A stretch of 64,000 bases of DNA from Bacillus alveayuensis. GTDB taxonomy: Bacteria; Bacillota; Bacilli; Bacillales; Aeribacillaceae. The DNA is taken from assembly GCA_030812955.1 (NCBI GenBank), contig JAUSTR010000004.1:156942-220941 (forward strand). Reading direction: 5' to 3'. This document shows, one piece after another, positions 51,876-59,953 of this stretch; the stretch's first letter is position 1, and every line of letters starts with the position of its first letter. Under the pieces are notes generated by a model. That model was not told where the DNA came from. It worked only from the letters and a program-made list of their open reading frames with translations, and searched no databases. A program made the translations under genes and the position numbers.

Positions 51876-53105
51876 ATGGATTTGACAATCAAATATGGAG
51901 ATAAAACAATTGGGAAAATCCCGTATCATTCTCTTGCCATCTTTCATTTCATTTGTAATCAAATTGGTATAAAAGCAGAGTTTGATTTAGCAAAGCGGGA
52001 AATGAGTTTGTATTCTTCCTTACATGATAAAATCATTTATTTAGAATATGAAAAAAAATATGATGAAGGGATTAATCGGCAAATAGTATCCAACATTCAA
52101 CATTTTTTATCAGATTGTGGCGCAAACATTAAAATACATGATCAATTTACTTTTATTGAAAATAAAGATTTTTCCATCCAGCTCGCAATTGGAAAAAACA
52201 ACATGTTGAATGAAACGGATCGATTGATGATTATTCATAATCTTCAAGGGATGAATCAAGATGTAATGTATAAGCTGGATCGAGAATTGCAGCAATTTCA
52301 AATCGAGCATGTCTTTAAAAAACAATTAAATTCCCATCTCTTTCCGAACTTAAAAGTATTAGGCAGAATTCCTGACCAATCAGAGCAGCGGATCAATGAG
52401 TTTAGCGAAAAATTGGCGTTAAGTCTTACTTCTACCATTTTACATTTTTACTTGAAGCGCCATCCTCTTTCCTCGTTGTTATATTTGCCAGTTGAATGGT
52501 TCAATCTTCAATCTTTTTTATCCAATTCCTCGACAAAAGAAAAACAAACAACAGAACGTGCCAACTTGATTAAGACTACTGAAGATGATGAAATTAGAAA
52601 ACCTGTAAGCAATCATCGAACTGTACCAAGGAAAAAATCAGCTGAATTGTTTTTTGATTATACCGTCTATCCTTTTGACAAAGAAGAGCGTTTATTAGTT
52701 TTAGGAGATCTACATATTAAAAATACGGGAGATGCTCCCTTATTTAATCCGGTCATCTGTTTAAAAGTTGATCCGATCGACTGTATAAAATTTCGCGGAC
52801 AAATTATTCCACCAGATATGGTTGAAGGATTAGGAGTTCAAGGTGATCGGGAAGTAAAAGGCTGGAAGTATTTAGATGAGGATTGGTTTGAAAAGGCACA
52901 AGAACAGGGGGAAATTTGGATTGCGCCCATCAACCGAATGATGATTCCACCTAATCATATACAATCACTAAACAATTTTCAATTCACTATTAAACAACCT
53001 GAAAACAAGAAACAAGCAGTGATCGATGGATTTGTCTACTTTAAGAATGAACAATTGAAAATTCGCTCTAATAATCGAATGACATTTACATTTAAAACGA
53101 AATAG
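51876..53105 (+). CDS. Two-domain protein sharing its C-terminal domain with the 22269 protein
   Basis: 409 aa. The N-terminal ~230 residues (DLTIKYGDKTIGKIPYHSLA; LNETDRLMIIHNLQGMNQDV; EFSEKLALSLTSTILHFYL) have a mixed alpha/beta pattern that faintly recalls a degenerate amidase_3 fold. The C-terminal ~140 residues carry GDLHIKNTGDAPLFNPVICL, WKYLDEDWFEKAQEQGEIW and AVIDGFVYFKNE, the domain also found at 22269-23081. RBS GAAGGAGGGGTCAC. Next gene on the same strand encodes a coiled coil, so the coil-plus-domain pair is split over two genes here. Confidence 0.75.
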   Translation: MDLTIKYGDKTIGKIPYHSLAIFHFICNQIGIKAEFDLAKREMSLYSSLHDKIIYLEYEKKYDEGINRQIVSNIQHFLSDCGANIKIHDQFTFIENKDFSIQLAIGKNNMLNETDRLMIIHNLQGMNQDVMYKLDRELQQFQIEHVFKKQLNSHLFPNLKVLGRIPDQSEQRINEFSEKLALSLTSTILHFYLKRHPLSSLLYLPVEWFNLQSFLSNSSTKEKQTTERANLIKTTEDDEIRKPVSNHRTVPRKKSAELFFDYTVYPFDKEERLLVLGDLHIKNTGDAPLFNPVICLKVDPIDCIKFRGQIIPPDMVEGLGVQGDREVKGWKYLDEDWFEKAQEQGEIWIAPINRMMIPPNHIQSLNNFQFTIKQPENKKQAVIDGFVYFKNEQLKIRSNNRMTFTFKTK

Positions 53106-53215
53106 CACGAAGATTTAATGGAAAAAACGCCCCTAGTTTTCTTTATGTAGGAAAAAACTTGTTTTCGTGATCATATAAATAAATGAGAAACTTAATTCGG
53201 AAGAAGGGATTGTTG

Positions 53216-54073
53216 ATGGAAATAAACATTTCAACTGTATCCAAAAAGATTCAGAAGCTAAGCAAAATGCAGCTTCAGCAATTAATTATCCATCTTAACT
53301 CCGAATTATCAAAATGTAAGGAAAAGGTAAGGGAATATCAAGAGGATTATCATTATAGTCAGCTAGAATCCTTAAAAATTGAAAATCGGAAGCTAATAGA
53401 GGAGAAAAAGCAGCTAAAAATTGCCTTGGATGAGCAAAAAACAATTGAAAAGCAATTGGAGGAGCTTCAAGCTGAAAGAAAGCAATGGACCTTAGAAAAA
53501 GAGCAATGGATGAACGATATTCATGAATATCAAAAGAAAATATCGGATCAATCACAAAAAATAGGACAGTTAATAAAAGATCGAGATCATTATGAAAAGC
53601 TTTATGAAATGACGATAACAAAATTTGAACAGCTTCAAGATGATTATAATGCAAATATGAAACTAGTTGAAGAAGCTTCCGTATTTAAAGCTCAACATTA
53701 TCATTTAAAAGCGGAGATCAAGCAAGCTTTAGAAACAGTATCCAAATTGGAAAATGAAAACAAGCATTTGCAAGAAATGAATGATCAATATGTGCAAAAA
53801 ATAAAGTCGCTGACAAAATTAACTGAAACGATGGAAAAGAACGTGGATAAATTAACAAGCGAAAATAATACCATTTCTGCAACAAAGAACGTGGATTTGG
53901 AGGATAGACAAAAAGAGCAGATTTGGCCTAATCAAATGGAGGAATTAACTTATTTTGTCAAAGAATATACCGGAAAGCTATCTTCAAGTATTTCCTTTAT
54001 TCAGCAGCTAGAGGAACAAATACAAAGTTTAAAGTTTGAGATCGATAGCCTAAAGAAAGAGCTATCGAATTAA
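53216..54073 (+). CDS. Coiled-coil protein
   Basis: 285 aa from the ATG at 53216 (AGAAGGGATTGTTG). After MEINISTVSKKIQKLSKMQL the chain is heptad-rich to the end (ERKQWTLEKEQWMNDIHEYQ; LEEQIQSLKFEIDSLKKELS). It is 110 bases behind the gene at 51876, probably co-transcribed. No other domain. Likely scaffold or structural partner in the same surface structure. Confidence 0.7.
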   Translation: MEINISTVSKKIQKLSKMQLQQLIIHLNSELSKCKEKVREYQEDYHYSQLESLKIENRKLIEEKKQLKIALDEQKTIEKQLEELQAERKQWTLEKEQWMNDIHEYQKKISDQSQKIGQLIKDRDHYEKLYEMTITKFEQLQDDYNANMKLVEEASVFKAQHYHLKAEIKQALETVSKLENENKHLQEMNDQYVQKIKSLTKLTETMEKNVDKLTSENNTISATKNVDLEDRQKEQIWPNQMEELTYFVKEYTGKLSSSISFIQQLEEQIQSLKFEIDSLKKELSN

Positions 54074-54149
54074 TGGATGAGGACAGTCGGCAATTAGAAA
54101 GGATCACGAGCATAACAAAAAAAAGCCATCATTGGTGGAAAATGTTGTG

Positions 54150-54190
54150 AGAAGAACCGGCTCATATGGGAACGAGCTTTTTTTATGCTT
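54150..54190 (+). terminator. Possible terminator
   Basis: GGCTC and GAGCT form a short stem before TTTTTTTATG. The remaining part of the 54074-54391 gap shows nothing else I can name. Confidence 0.4.
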
Positions 54191-54391
54191 AAAAACCTTA
54201 TTTCATCCACATGGTGCTGATCTGTTTAAAAATATCAAGATAATAAAATTTTAGTTAAAAAAATGTGCTAAATGTTTAAGCATCAATGGTTCATTTGAAT
54301 TTACTATTAAAAAGGTATTTAAATAGTTTTTATGCTGTTTTTGCGACGTTTCTTAATGCAGCATAGAAAGAAAGGGGGGAATTGCTTTGTT

Positions 54392-54796
54392 ATGTATAGC
54401 AAATTGACGAATCGAAAATTTAACCATTTGCGAAAAAGGTATAACCAATATACTGAGTGTCTCCCATTAAATGGACCAAAGGGTTGCCCTGATATTTTTC
54501 CGAGGAAGGAAACTCCCGTATCACCGAAAGTATTACAGGCTGATACTTTACAGTTTGTGACGATTTCTGATGGTGTTAAAAGAATTTATACAAATCAAGA
54601 CGGCTTAAAGGGATATGGGAATACCAATATATTGGACCCGAATACCGTATCTTATGTCAATTTATTTATCAATGCGATGCTGCAGCCATCAACTCTTTAC
54701 CATGTTCTAGAAGGTGTTCTGATTTTAACGTCGCAGGATATCCCTAAAAAAGGTGTCCCCATTATTCTACAATTCATTAAAATTTATGATTCATAA
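54392..54796 (+). CDS. DUF4183-type protein with N-terminal CPDIFPR motif
   Basis: 134 aa from the ATG at 54392 (GAAAGGGGGGAATTGC about 10 bases upstream). Residues 32-38 read CPDIFPR, shared with the proteins at 50354 and 23243. Residues ~50-134 form a DUF4183 domain: TVSYVNLFINAMLQPSTLYH and GVLILTSQDIPKKGVPIILQ. DUF4183 occurs in Bacillus exosporium and collagen-like spore proteins. The short basic N-terminus (KLTNRKFNHLRKRY) precedes the motif. Confidence 0.78.
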   Translation: MYSKLTNRKFNHLRKRYNQYTECLPLNGPKGCPDIFPRKETPVSPKVLQADTLQFVTISDGVKRIYTNQDGLKGYGNTNILDPNTVSYVNLFINAMLQPSTLYHVLEGVLILTSQDIPKKGVPIILQFIKIYDS

Positions 54797-54803
54797 TTGA
54801 AAT

Positions 54804-54838
54804 TAAAGAGGAAGAGCTATCGCTAGCCCTTCCTCTAT
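54804..54838. terminator. Bidirectional terminator
   Basis: AGAGGAAG(AGCTA) pairs with (TAGC)CCTTCCTCT between two convergent DUF4183 genes; A-rich before and T-rich after. Confidence 0.8.
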
Positions 54839-54841
54839 TCA

Positions 54842-55228
54842 TTATGTTGTGATCGTCGTGCTGGAAGTTGGCGCATAGTTGACCACTTCTAATACGACAG
54901 GTGTGTTTTGTAATATTGGATCACTACCTACAGGTACACTAACAACGAGCTGTCCAACACCAGTACCTCCTGGAGTGTATGTTGAAAGATCTTGCTGCTG
55001 CAAAACACCATTAATGTATACATTGAAATAACTATTGTCAGTATTTAAGGCAGGAAGTGCAGTAGGCGTTGCACCGCTATCATCGAAAAAGTTATCTACC
55101 GTAATCGTTAGAGTACTACCTGCATCAGTTTGAGCAGCAGTTACATAGAAAAATTTTTCTGACGTTGGAACGACATTTGTTGTCGTGGATGCCGTTACGA
55201 GAAGCTTCATTATTTGCTGGGCCATCAT
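54842..55228 (-). CDS. DUF4183-type protein
   Basis: 128 aa, Thr/Val/Ala/Ser-rich, MMAQQIMKLLVTASTTTNVV. The domain core is SYFNVYINGVLQQQDLSTYT and VPVGSDPILQNTPVVLEVVN, aligning with the neighbour at 54392. RBS AGAGGTGTA. It lacks the CPDIFPR segment and cysteines. A spore-surface (exosporium-like) role is inferred from the family. Confidence 0.78.
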   Translation of the reverse strand: MMAQQIMKLLVTASTTTNVVPTSEKFFYVTAAQTDAGSTLTITVDNFFDDSGATPTALPALNTDNSYFNVYINGVLQQQDLSTYTPGGTGVGQLVVSVPVGSDPILQNTPVVLEVVNYAPTSSTTITT

Positions 55229-55368
55229 TACACCTCTTTTCTTTTCATTTGTTATATTTTTATGTTTTCAAACGATTATTTGTATGGACAATCGTTTTAT
55301 TTAAAGACCCTTTTGTTTTCTTTTACATATGATTGTGATCAATTTCTTTCTCGTGAGAAAACTTTTCC

Positions 55369-55397
55369 TTGAAATCTTTTACTTTTTGCGTTAAAGT
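55369..55397 (+). promoter_or_regulatory. Probable sigma-A promoter of metI-metC
   Basis: TTGAAA (55369-55374), 17-base spacer, TAAAGT (55392-55397), about 28 bases before the S-box aptamer. Confidence 0.5.
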
Positions 55398-55424
55398 AAT
55401 AAAAAATTGAATATTTCATCTTTT

Positions 55425-55621
55425 CTTATCGAGAGAGGTGGAGGGATCTGGCCCTATGAAGCCTCAGCAACCGGTACGAGAAAGGGATGCCCTCTCGTTT
55501 CACCTTAAAATTTTGAAGGGGCTAACGGAAAAGTAAGGCTTCTTACTCCCTTTCATTCTTTAGTACCAAGGTGCTAAATCCAGCAAGCATCATTTGCCGT
55601 TTGTCATGCTTGGAAGATAAG
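55425..55621 (+). promoter_or_regulatory. SAM-I (S-box) riboswitch with enlarged P3 arm
   Basis: The core blocks are CTTATCGAGAGAGGTGGAGG, GATCTGGCCCTATGAAGCC, TCAGCAACC, ACCAAGGTGCTAAATCCAGC and the closing GGAAGATAAG (P1). Between the P3 strands GGTAC and GTACC lie about 85 bases instead of a few, and they fold into extra stems (CGAGA/TCTCG, AGTAAG/CTTACT, AAAGGGA/TCCCTTT). It precedes a terminator and metI, so SAM should shut the operon off. Confidence 0.93.
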
Positions 55622-55640
55622 AAGGAGCTTACTGATAACG

Positions 55641-55680
55641 TAAACGCCTTCTTCTTCTGAAGAAGGCGTTTTAGTTTTAA
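55641..55680 (+). terminator. S-box-controlled terminator
   Basis: AACGCCTTCTTC pairs with GAAGAAGGCGTT, followed by TTAGTTTT. Confidence 0.92.
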
Positions 55681-55739
55681 AGACTCCTAATTTCCATTGA
55701 CAAGACGGCCTCCGCAAATTTATACAAGGAGGTAATCAC

Positions 55740-56864
55740 ATGTTCAAAAAAGATATTGAAACAATTTTGGCGCAGCTTGGAAATCGCAGTGAAACAAAAA
55801 CTGGAACGGTTAGTACCCCTATTTATTTGTCCACTGCCTACCGTCATACAGGGATTGGTGAATCGACTGGCTATGATTATAGCCGAACTGGAAATCCGAC
55901 TCGAAAAATGGTGGAGGATGCGATTGCCACACTAGAGGGAGGGGATAGAGGTTTTGCCTTTTCTTCAGGAATGGCTGCCATCCAAACGATTTTATCTCTT
56001 TTTCAAAGCGGTGATGAATTAATTGTATCTTCCGATTTATATGGTGGAACGTACCGCCTTTTTGAAGAATGGCGTAAATACGGACTTTCCTTTCAATATG
56101 ATGATTTTCTTTCCCTTAAGAAAACAGAATCATTAATCAATGCTAAAACGAAAGCGATTTTCTTAGAAACGCCAACGAATCCTCTTATGCAGGAAACAGA
56201 CATTAAGCCAATTGCAGAATTGGCGAAAAAACATAACCTGCTGCTCATTGTTGACAACACATTTTATACTCCTTTGCTTCAGCGTCCAATCGAAGAAGGA
56301 GCGGATATTGTCGTCCATAGTGCAACGAAATATTTAGGAGGACACAATGATGTTTTAGCAGGTTTAATTGCTGCAAAAGGGGAGGAGCTATGTGAAAAGA
56401 TTTTTACGCTCCAAAATGCCATCGGTGGAGTATTGTCGCCTTTTGACTCCTGGTTATTGTTAAGAGGAATGAAAACTTTATCTCTCCGCATGAAAAAGCA
56501 TGAAGAAAATGCTAAAAGCTTAGCCGCCTTTTTAAAAGAGCTTCCTGAGGTAAAAGATGTGTTATATCCAGGAAAAGGTGGAATGCTGTCATTTCGTATT
56601 CAAAAAGAGGAATGGGTCGATCCGTTTTTACGAAATTTATCCTTAATTTGTTTTGCTGAAAGCTTAGGGGGAGTTGAAAGCTTTATTACTTATCCTGCAA
56701 CGCAGACACATGCGGATATCCCAGAGGAGATCCGGATAAAAAACGGGGTTTGCAACCGGCTTCTCCGCTTTTCGGTCGGAATTGAAAATGTAGAGGACTT
56801 AAAAGCAGATATTAAGCAGGCATTAGCCATTGCGGCAAAAGAGGAGGTGAAGCATCGTGGCTGA
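55740..56864 (+). CDS. metI: Cystathionine gamma-synthase/O-acetylhomoserine thiolyase MetI
   Basis: PLP enzyme of methionine synthesis, 374 aa. The family signature appears as DYSRTGNPTRKMVE, FSSGMAAIQTIL, VDNTFYTPLLQRP and the PLP lysine in SATKYLGGHNDVLAG (about residue 196). RBS ACAAGGAGGTAATCAC. It lies behind an S-box riboswitch and overlaps metC by 8 bases, the B. subtilis metI-metC arrangement. In B. subtilis yjcH is the gene just before. Confidence 0.95.
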   Translation: MFKKDIETILAQLGNRSETKTGTVSTPIYLSTAYRHTGIGESTGYDYSRTGNPTRKMVEDAIATLEGGDRGFAFSSGMAAIQTILSLFQSGDELIVSSDLYGGTYRLFEEWRKYGLSFQYDDFLSLKKTESLINAKTKAIFLETPTNPLMQETDIKPIAELAKKHNLLLIVDNTFYTPLLQRPIEEGADIVVHSATKYLGGHNDVLAGLIAAKGEELCEKIFTLQNAIGGVLSPFDSWLLLRGMKTLSLRMKKHEENAKSLAAFLKELPEVKDVLYPGKGGMLSFRIQKEEWVDPFLRNLSLICFAESLGGVESFITYPATQTHADIPEEIRIKNGVCNRLLRFSVGIENVEDLKADIKQALAIAAKEEVKHRG

Positions 56865-58035
56865 TCAATGGACGTTTCAAACAAAGCTTTTGCATAATAA
56901 ACATAAATTTGATGTGACGACTGGCGCTGTCAGTGTCCCGATTCAGCATGCTTCTACCTTTCATCAACAAGGCTTTGATTTTTCACCGAAATATGATTAT
57001 AGCCGTTCAGGAAACCCGACGAGGGAAGCGTTAGAGGAAGCTATTGCCGAACTGGAAGGAGGAGTCAGAGGTTTTGCCTTTGCCTCAGGGATGGCGGCCA
57101 TATCTACCGCCTTTCTATTATTATCAAAAGGGGATCACGTTTTAATAACAGAAGATGTATACGGTGGCACCTTCCGAGTTGTAACAGAAGTACTGTCGAG
57201 ATTTGGAATTGAGCATACGTTTGTCGATATGACAAATTTACACGAGGTGGCCTCTAACATTCGCCCAAATACGAAGGTCATCTATATTGAAACACCGTCA
57301 AATCCATTAATGAAAGTGACAGATATTTCAGGCATTGTCAAACTTGCGAAAGCAAATAACTGTTTAACATTTGTTGATAACACTTTTATGACACCAGCCT
57401 TGCAGCGCCCGCTCGAATTAGGAGCTGATGTTGTATTACATAGCGCAACGAAATTTTTAGCCGGTCATAGTGACGTTGTCGCAGGGCTAGCTGTTGTGAA
57501 AGATGAAGAGCTAGGAAATCGTTTGTACAAACTGCAAAACGCCCTTGGCGCTGTGTTAGGACCACAAGATTGTTGGCTTGTGCTGCGGGGATTAAAAACA
57601 TTGCATGTTCGATTGCAGCAATCCCAAGAAACAGCCGCAAAGCTTGCCGGCTGTTTACTAAACCATCCAGCTGTTGAAAAGGTATACTATCCAGGATTTG
57701 ACGATCATCCAGGCTCCTCGATTCAGCGCTATCAAGCAGAAGGGGCAGGTGCTGTGTTTTCCTTTCAGCTTAAGGATGGAAAAGCAGTTGAAAAGCTAGT
57801 TTCTAACTTGAATATTCCAGTGTTTGCAGTTAGTTTAGGTGCGGTTGAATCCATTTTATCTTATCCAGCGAAAATGTCTCATGCCGCAATGCCGAAGGAA
57901 GAACGCGAAAAGCGGGGAATTACAGACGGTCTTCTTCGGTTAAGCGTTGGGCTAGAAAGCTTTGAAGATTTAAAGAAAGATTTTTTACAGGCTCTTTCAA
58001 AAATTGAAATCGAAACAAAAACAACTTCATCATAA
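56857..58035 (+). CDS. metC: Cystathionine beta-lyase MetC
   Basis: Cleaves cystathionine to homocysteine. 392 aa, paralogous to MetI: YDYSRSGNPTREALEEAIAE, FAFASGMAAIST, VDNTFMTPALQRP and the PLP lysine in SATKFLAGHSDVVAG. GTG start with AAAGAGGAGGTGAAGC inside the end of metI, so translation is coupled. The last 10 residues are KIEIETKTTSS. Confidence 0.94.
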   Translation: MADQWTFQTKLLHNKHKFDVTTGAVSVPIQHASTFHQQGFDFSPKYDYSRSGNPTREALEEAIAELEGGVRGFAFASGMAAISTAFLLLSKGDHVLITEDVYGGTFRVVTEVLSRFGIEHTFVDMTNLHEVASNIRPNTKVIYIETPSNPLMKVTDISGIVKLAKANNCLTFVDNTFMTPALQRPLELGADVVLHSATKFLAGHSDVVAGLAVVKDEELGNRLYKLQNALGAVLGPQDCWLVLRGLKTLHVRLQQSQETAAKLAGCLLNHPAVEKVYYPGFDDHPGSSIQRYQAEGAGAVFSFQLKDGKAVEKLVSNLNIPVFAVSLGAVESILSYPAKMSHAAMPKEEREKRGITDGLLRLSVGLESFEDLKKDFLQALSKIEIETKTTSS

Positions 58036-58127
58036 GCGCGAATCTTTCTGTGAAATGAATTTATGCCTGAAACAGGACATTTAATAAAATTTGCGACCAT
58101 GACAAATTCTAAAAACAGAATGAATGG

Positions 58128-58166
58128 ATTGCCCCTCCTCATATCGTGTGAGGGGCTATTTCATCC
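58128..58166 (+). terminator. Terminator of metI-metC
   Basis: GCCCCTC pairs with GAGGGGC around a 12-base loop, followed by TATTTC. The rest of the 58036-58360 gap contains an AT-rich stretch that should hold the transporter promoter, but I cannot place it with confidence. Confidence 0.75.
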
Positions 58167-58360
58167 AAATTTGCTCGACATCGAGTTGTACAGATGGATG
58201 TTTGCGGCTGTCGTTTATTAAATGTAGAAATAAGTATTCGTTAAAATGTAAGCGTATTCAAAATATTCCGAATCACTTATAATCATTTGACACTTTTCAT
58301 AATAGTTATGGTATTATAGAATTGTGGTTTTCACAATATAATGAAAAAGGGGTGTCAAGT

Positions 58361-59353
58361 TTGAAAAAATTCCGTAGTAGTCTTCTTTTCGTGGTCATGT
58401 TAGCAATGGCGATGGTAATTGCTGCTTGTGGAAATGGCGGCGGAAATGAAAATGATGAAGGTAATGGCGATGCGGAAAAGAAAACAACTAGTTTAAGTAT
58501 TTTAACTGGCGGTACTGGAGGTACATACTATCCGCTTGGTGGTGCGATGGCAAGCATTATTGAAGATGAGACCGATTACAAAGCAAGTGCCCAATCATCT
58601 GGAGCATCTGCTGAAAATATGAGTACATTAAAAAATGGCGATGCGGAAATTGCTTTCACACAAACAGACATCGCTTCATATGCATTAAATGGCGAATTAA
58701 TGTTTGAAGGTAACAAAGTAGATAACGTTCAAGCAATCGGTACACTTTACCCTGAAACCGTGCAAATTATTACGACAAAAGATAGCGGCATTGATTCTGT
58801 TGAGGACTTAAAAGGGAAAACGGTTTCAGTCGGTGCGCCTGGTTCTGGAGTCAACGCAAATGCTCAACAAATTTTAGAAATCTACGGTTTATCATTTGAT
58901 GATATTAAAGCACAAAACTTATCTTTTGATGAGTCTACAGACGGAATTCAATCTGGAAGTATTGATGCAGCGTTCATTACTGCTGGTACACCAACTGGTG
59001 CAGTGGAAGCTTTAGCGGCACAAAAGGACGTAAAAGTGGTTCCTATTTCTGCTGACAAAGCAAAAGAGCTAATGGAGAAATATCCATACTATGCTGAAGA
59101 TACAGTTCCTGCTGGAACATATGGCATTGATGAGGATGTTGCGACAGTTGCGGTTAAAGCAATGTTAGTTGTGCGCGACGACTTAGATGAAGAAACTGTA
59201 TACAACATCACAAAAGCGATTTTTGAAAATACTGACAAAATCACCCATGCAAAAGGTAAATTAATTAAAGCAGAAACAGCACTTGATGGAATCGGAGATA
59301 TGCCTTTACACCCAGGTGCTGAAAAATACTTCACAGAGAAGGGCGTTAAATAG
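58361..59353 (+). CDS. TAXI family TRAP transporter solute-binding lipoprotein
   Basis: 330 aa from the TTG at 58361 (AAAAAGGGGTGTCAAG). Lipoprotein signal MKKFRSSLLFVVMLAMAM then VIAAC, the lipobox cysteine at about 24, followed by an acidic linker. Binding-domain motifs: LTGGTGGTYYPLGGAMASII, SSGASAENMSTL, EIAFTQTDIASYAL, GKTVSVGAPGSGVNANAQQI. TAXI proteins often bind glutamate or other dicarboxylic acids; ligand not determinable here. Works with the fused permease at 59943. Confidence 0.92.
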   Translation: MKKFRSSLLFVVMLAMAMVIAACGNGGGNENDEGNGDAEKKTTSLSILTGGTGGTYYPLGGAMASIIEDETDYKASAQSSGASAENMSTLKNGDAEIAFTQTDIASYALNGELMFEGNKVDNVQAIGTLYPETVQIITTKDSGIDSVEDLKGKTVSVGAPGSGVNANAQQILEIYGLSFDDIKAQNLSFDESTDGIQSGSIDAAFITAGTPTGAVEALAAQKDVKVVPISADKAKELMEKYPYYAEDTVPAGTYGIDEDVATVAVKAMLVVRDDLDEETVYNITKAIFENTDKITHAKGKLIKAETALDGIGDMPLHPGAEKYFTEKGVK

Positions 59354-59373
59354 TTTTACTGCAACACATGAAA

Positions 59374-59412
59374 ATGATAGGCCGATCATTCGGTCTATCG
59401 TTTTCATTTGCT
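59374..59412 (+). terminator. Hairpin between lipoprotein gene and permease genes
   Basis: GATAGGCCGA pairs with TCGGTCTATC around TCAT, followed by GTTTTCATTTG. It probably terminates only part of the transcripts, giving more binding protein than permease. Confidence 0.7.
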
Positions 59413-59437
59413 CTTTTCCTAATTAGGTGGGGTTATC

Positions 59438-59953
59438 ATGGTCTATAAACGTACATTTTTCTTTTTTTTGCCCCTTCTGTCAATCATCGCTTTTGTTCTT
59501 TTCTTTCCTTTTAAACAAGTAATAGCCTTTTATTATGAAGATACAAATCAGCTGCTTGCCTATCTTCCTATCCAAGAGGAAAAGACATTTCAAATTGAAT
59601 ATACCCATTCCATCCACTTAACAGATGTTGTTGAAACATATCAAAGGTTGCAAAATGAACTAGTACTTACCGAGTTGGAGTACGAAAACTTTGCTATCGG
59701 AATGCCGGCTAATGCAGAAGGTAATGAATCCTTTGTCAAGAAAGACGGAAAATATTATATATTGAATATGAATCGGCGATTCTCTTTTATTGATTTACGA
59801 ATTGGACAAGTGAGGGCGAATCATAAAGTTATTGTTGATGGAAAAAAATATAAACTTGCAAACTTTATAAAAGCTGGCACATGGGTACGAATCAAGCCAA
59901 CGAAATTAAACATATGGCAACAGTTGAAAGGAGTGGACATCGATGGATCATAA
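59438..59953 (+). CDS. DUF1850 protein of the TAXI-TRAP operon
   Basis: 171 aa, one N-terminal membrane helix (FFFFLPLLSIIAFVLFFPF), then an outside beta-rich domain with IEYTHSIHLTDVVETYQ and NFAIGMPANAEGNESFVKK. The Y-T-H-S-I-H segment is the mark of DUF1850, a family nearly always found between TAXI binding proteins and fused TRAP permeases. Its stop overlaps the permease start by 11 bases. Likely an accessory subunit. Confidence 0.85.
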   Translation: MVYKRTFFFFLPLLSIIAFVLFFPFKQVIAFYYEDTNQLLAYLPIQEEKTFQIEYTHSIHLTDVVETYQRLQNELVLTELEYENFAIGMPANAEGNESFVKKDGKYYILNMNRRFSFIDLRIGQVRANHKVIVDGKKYKLANFIKAGTWVRIKPTKLNIWQQLKGVDIDGS

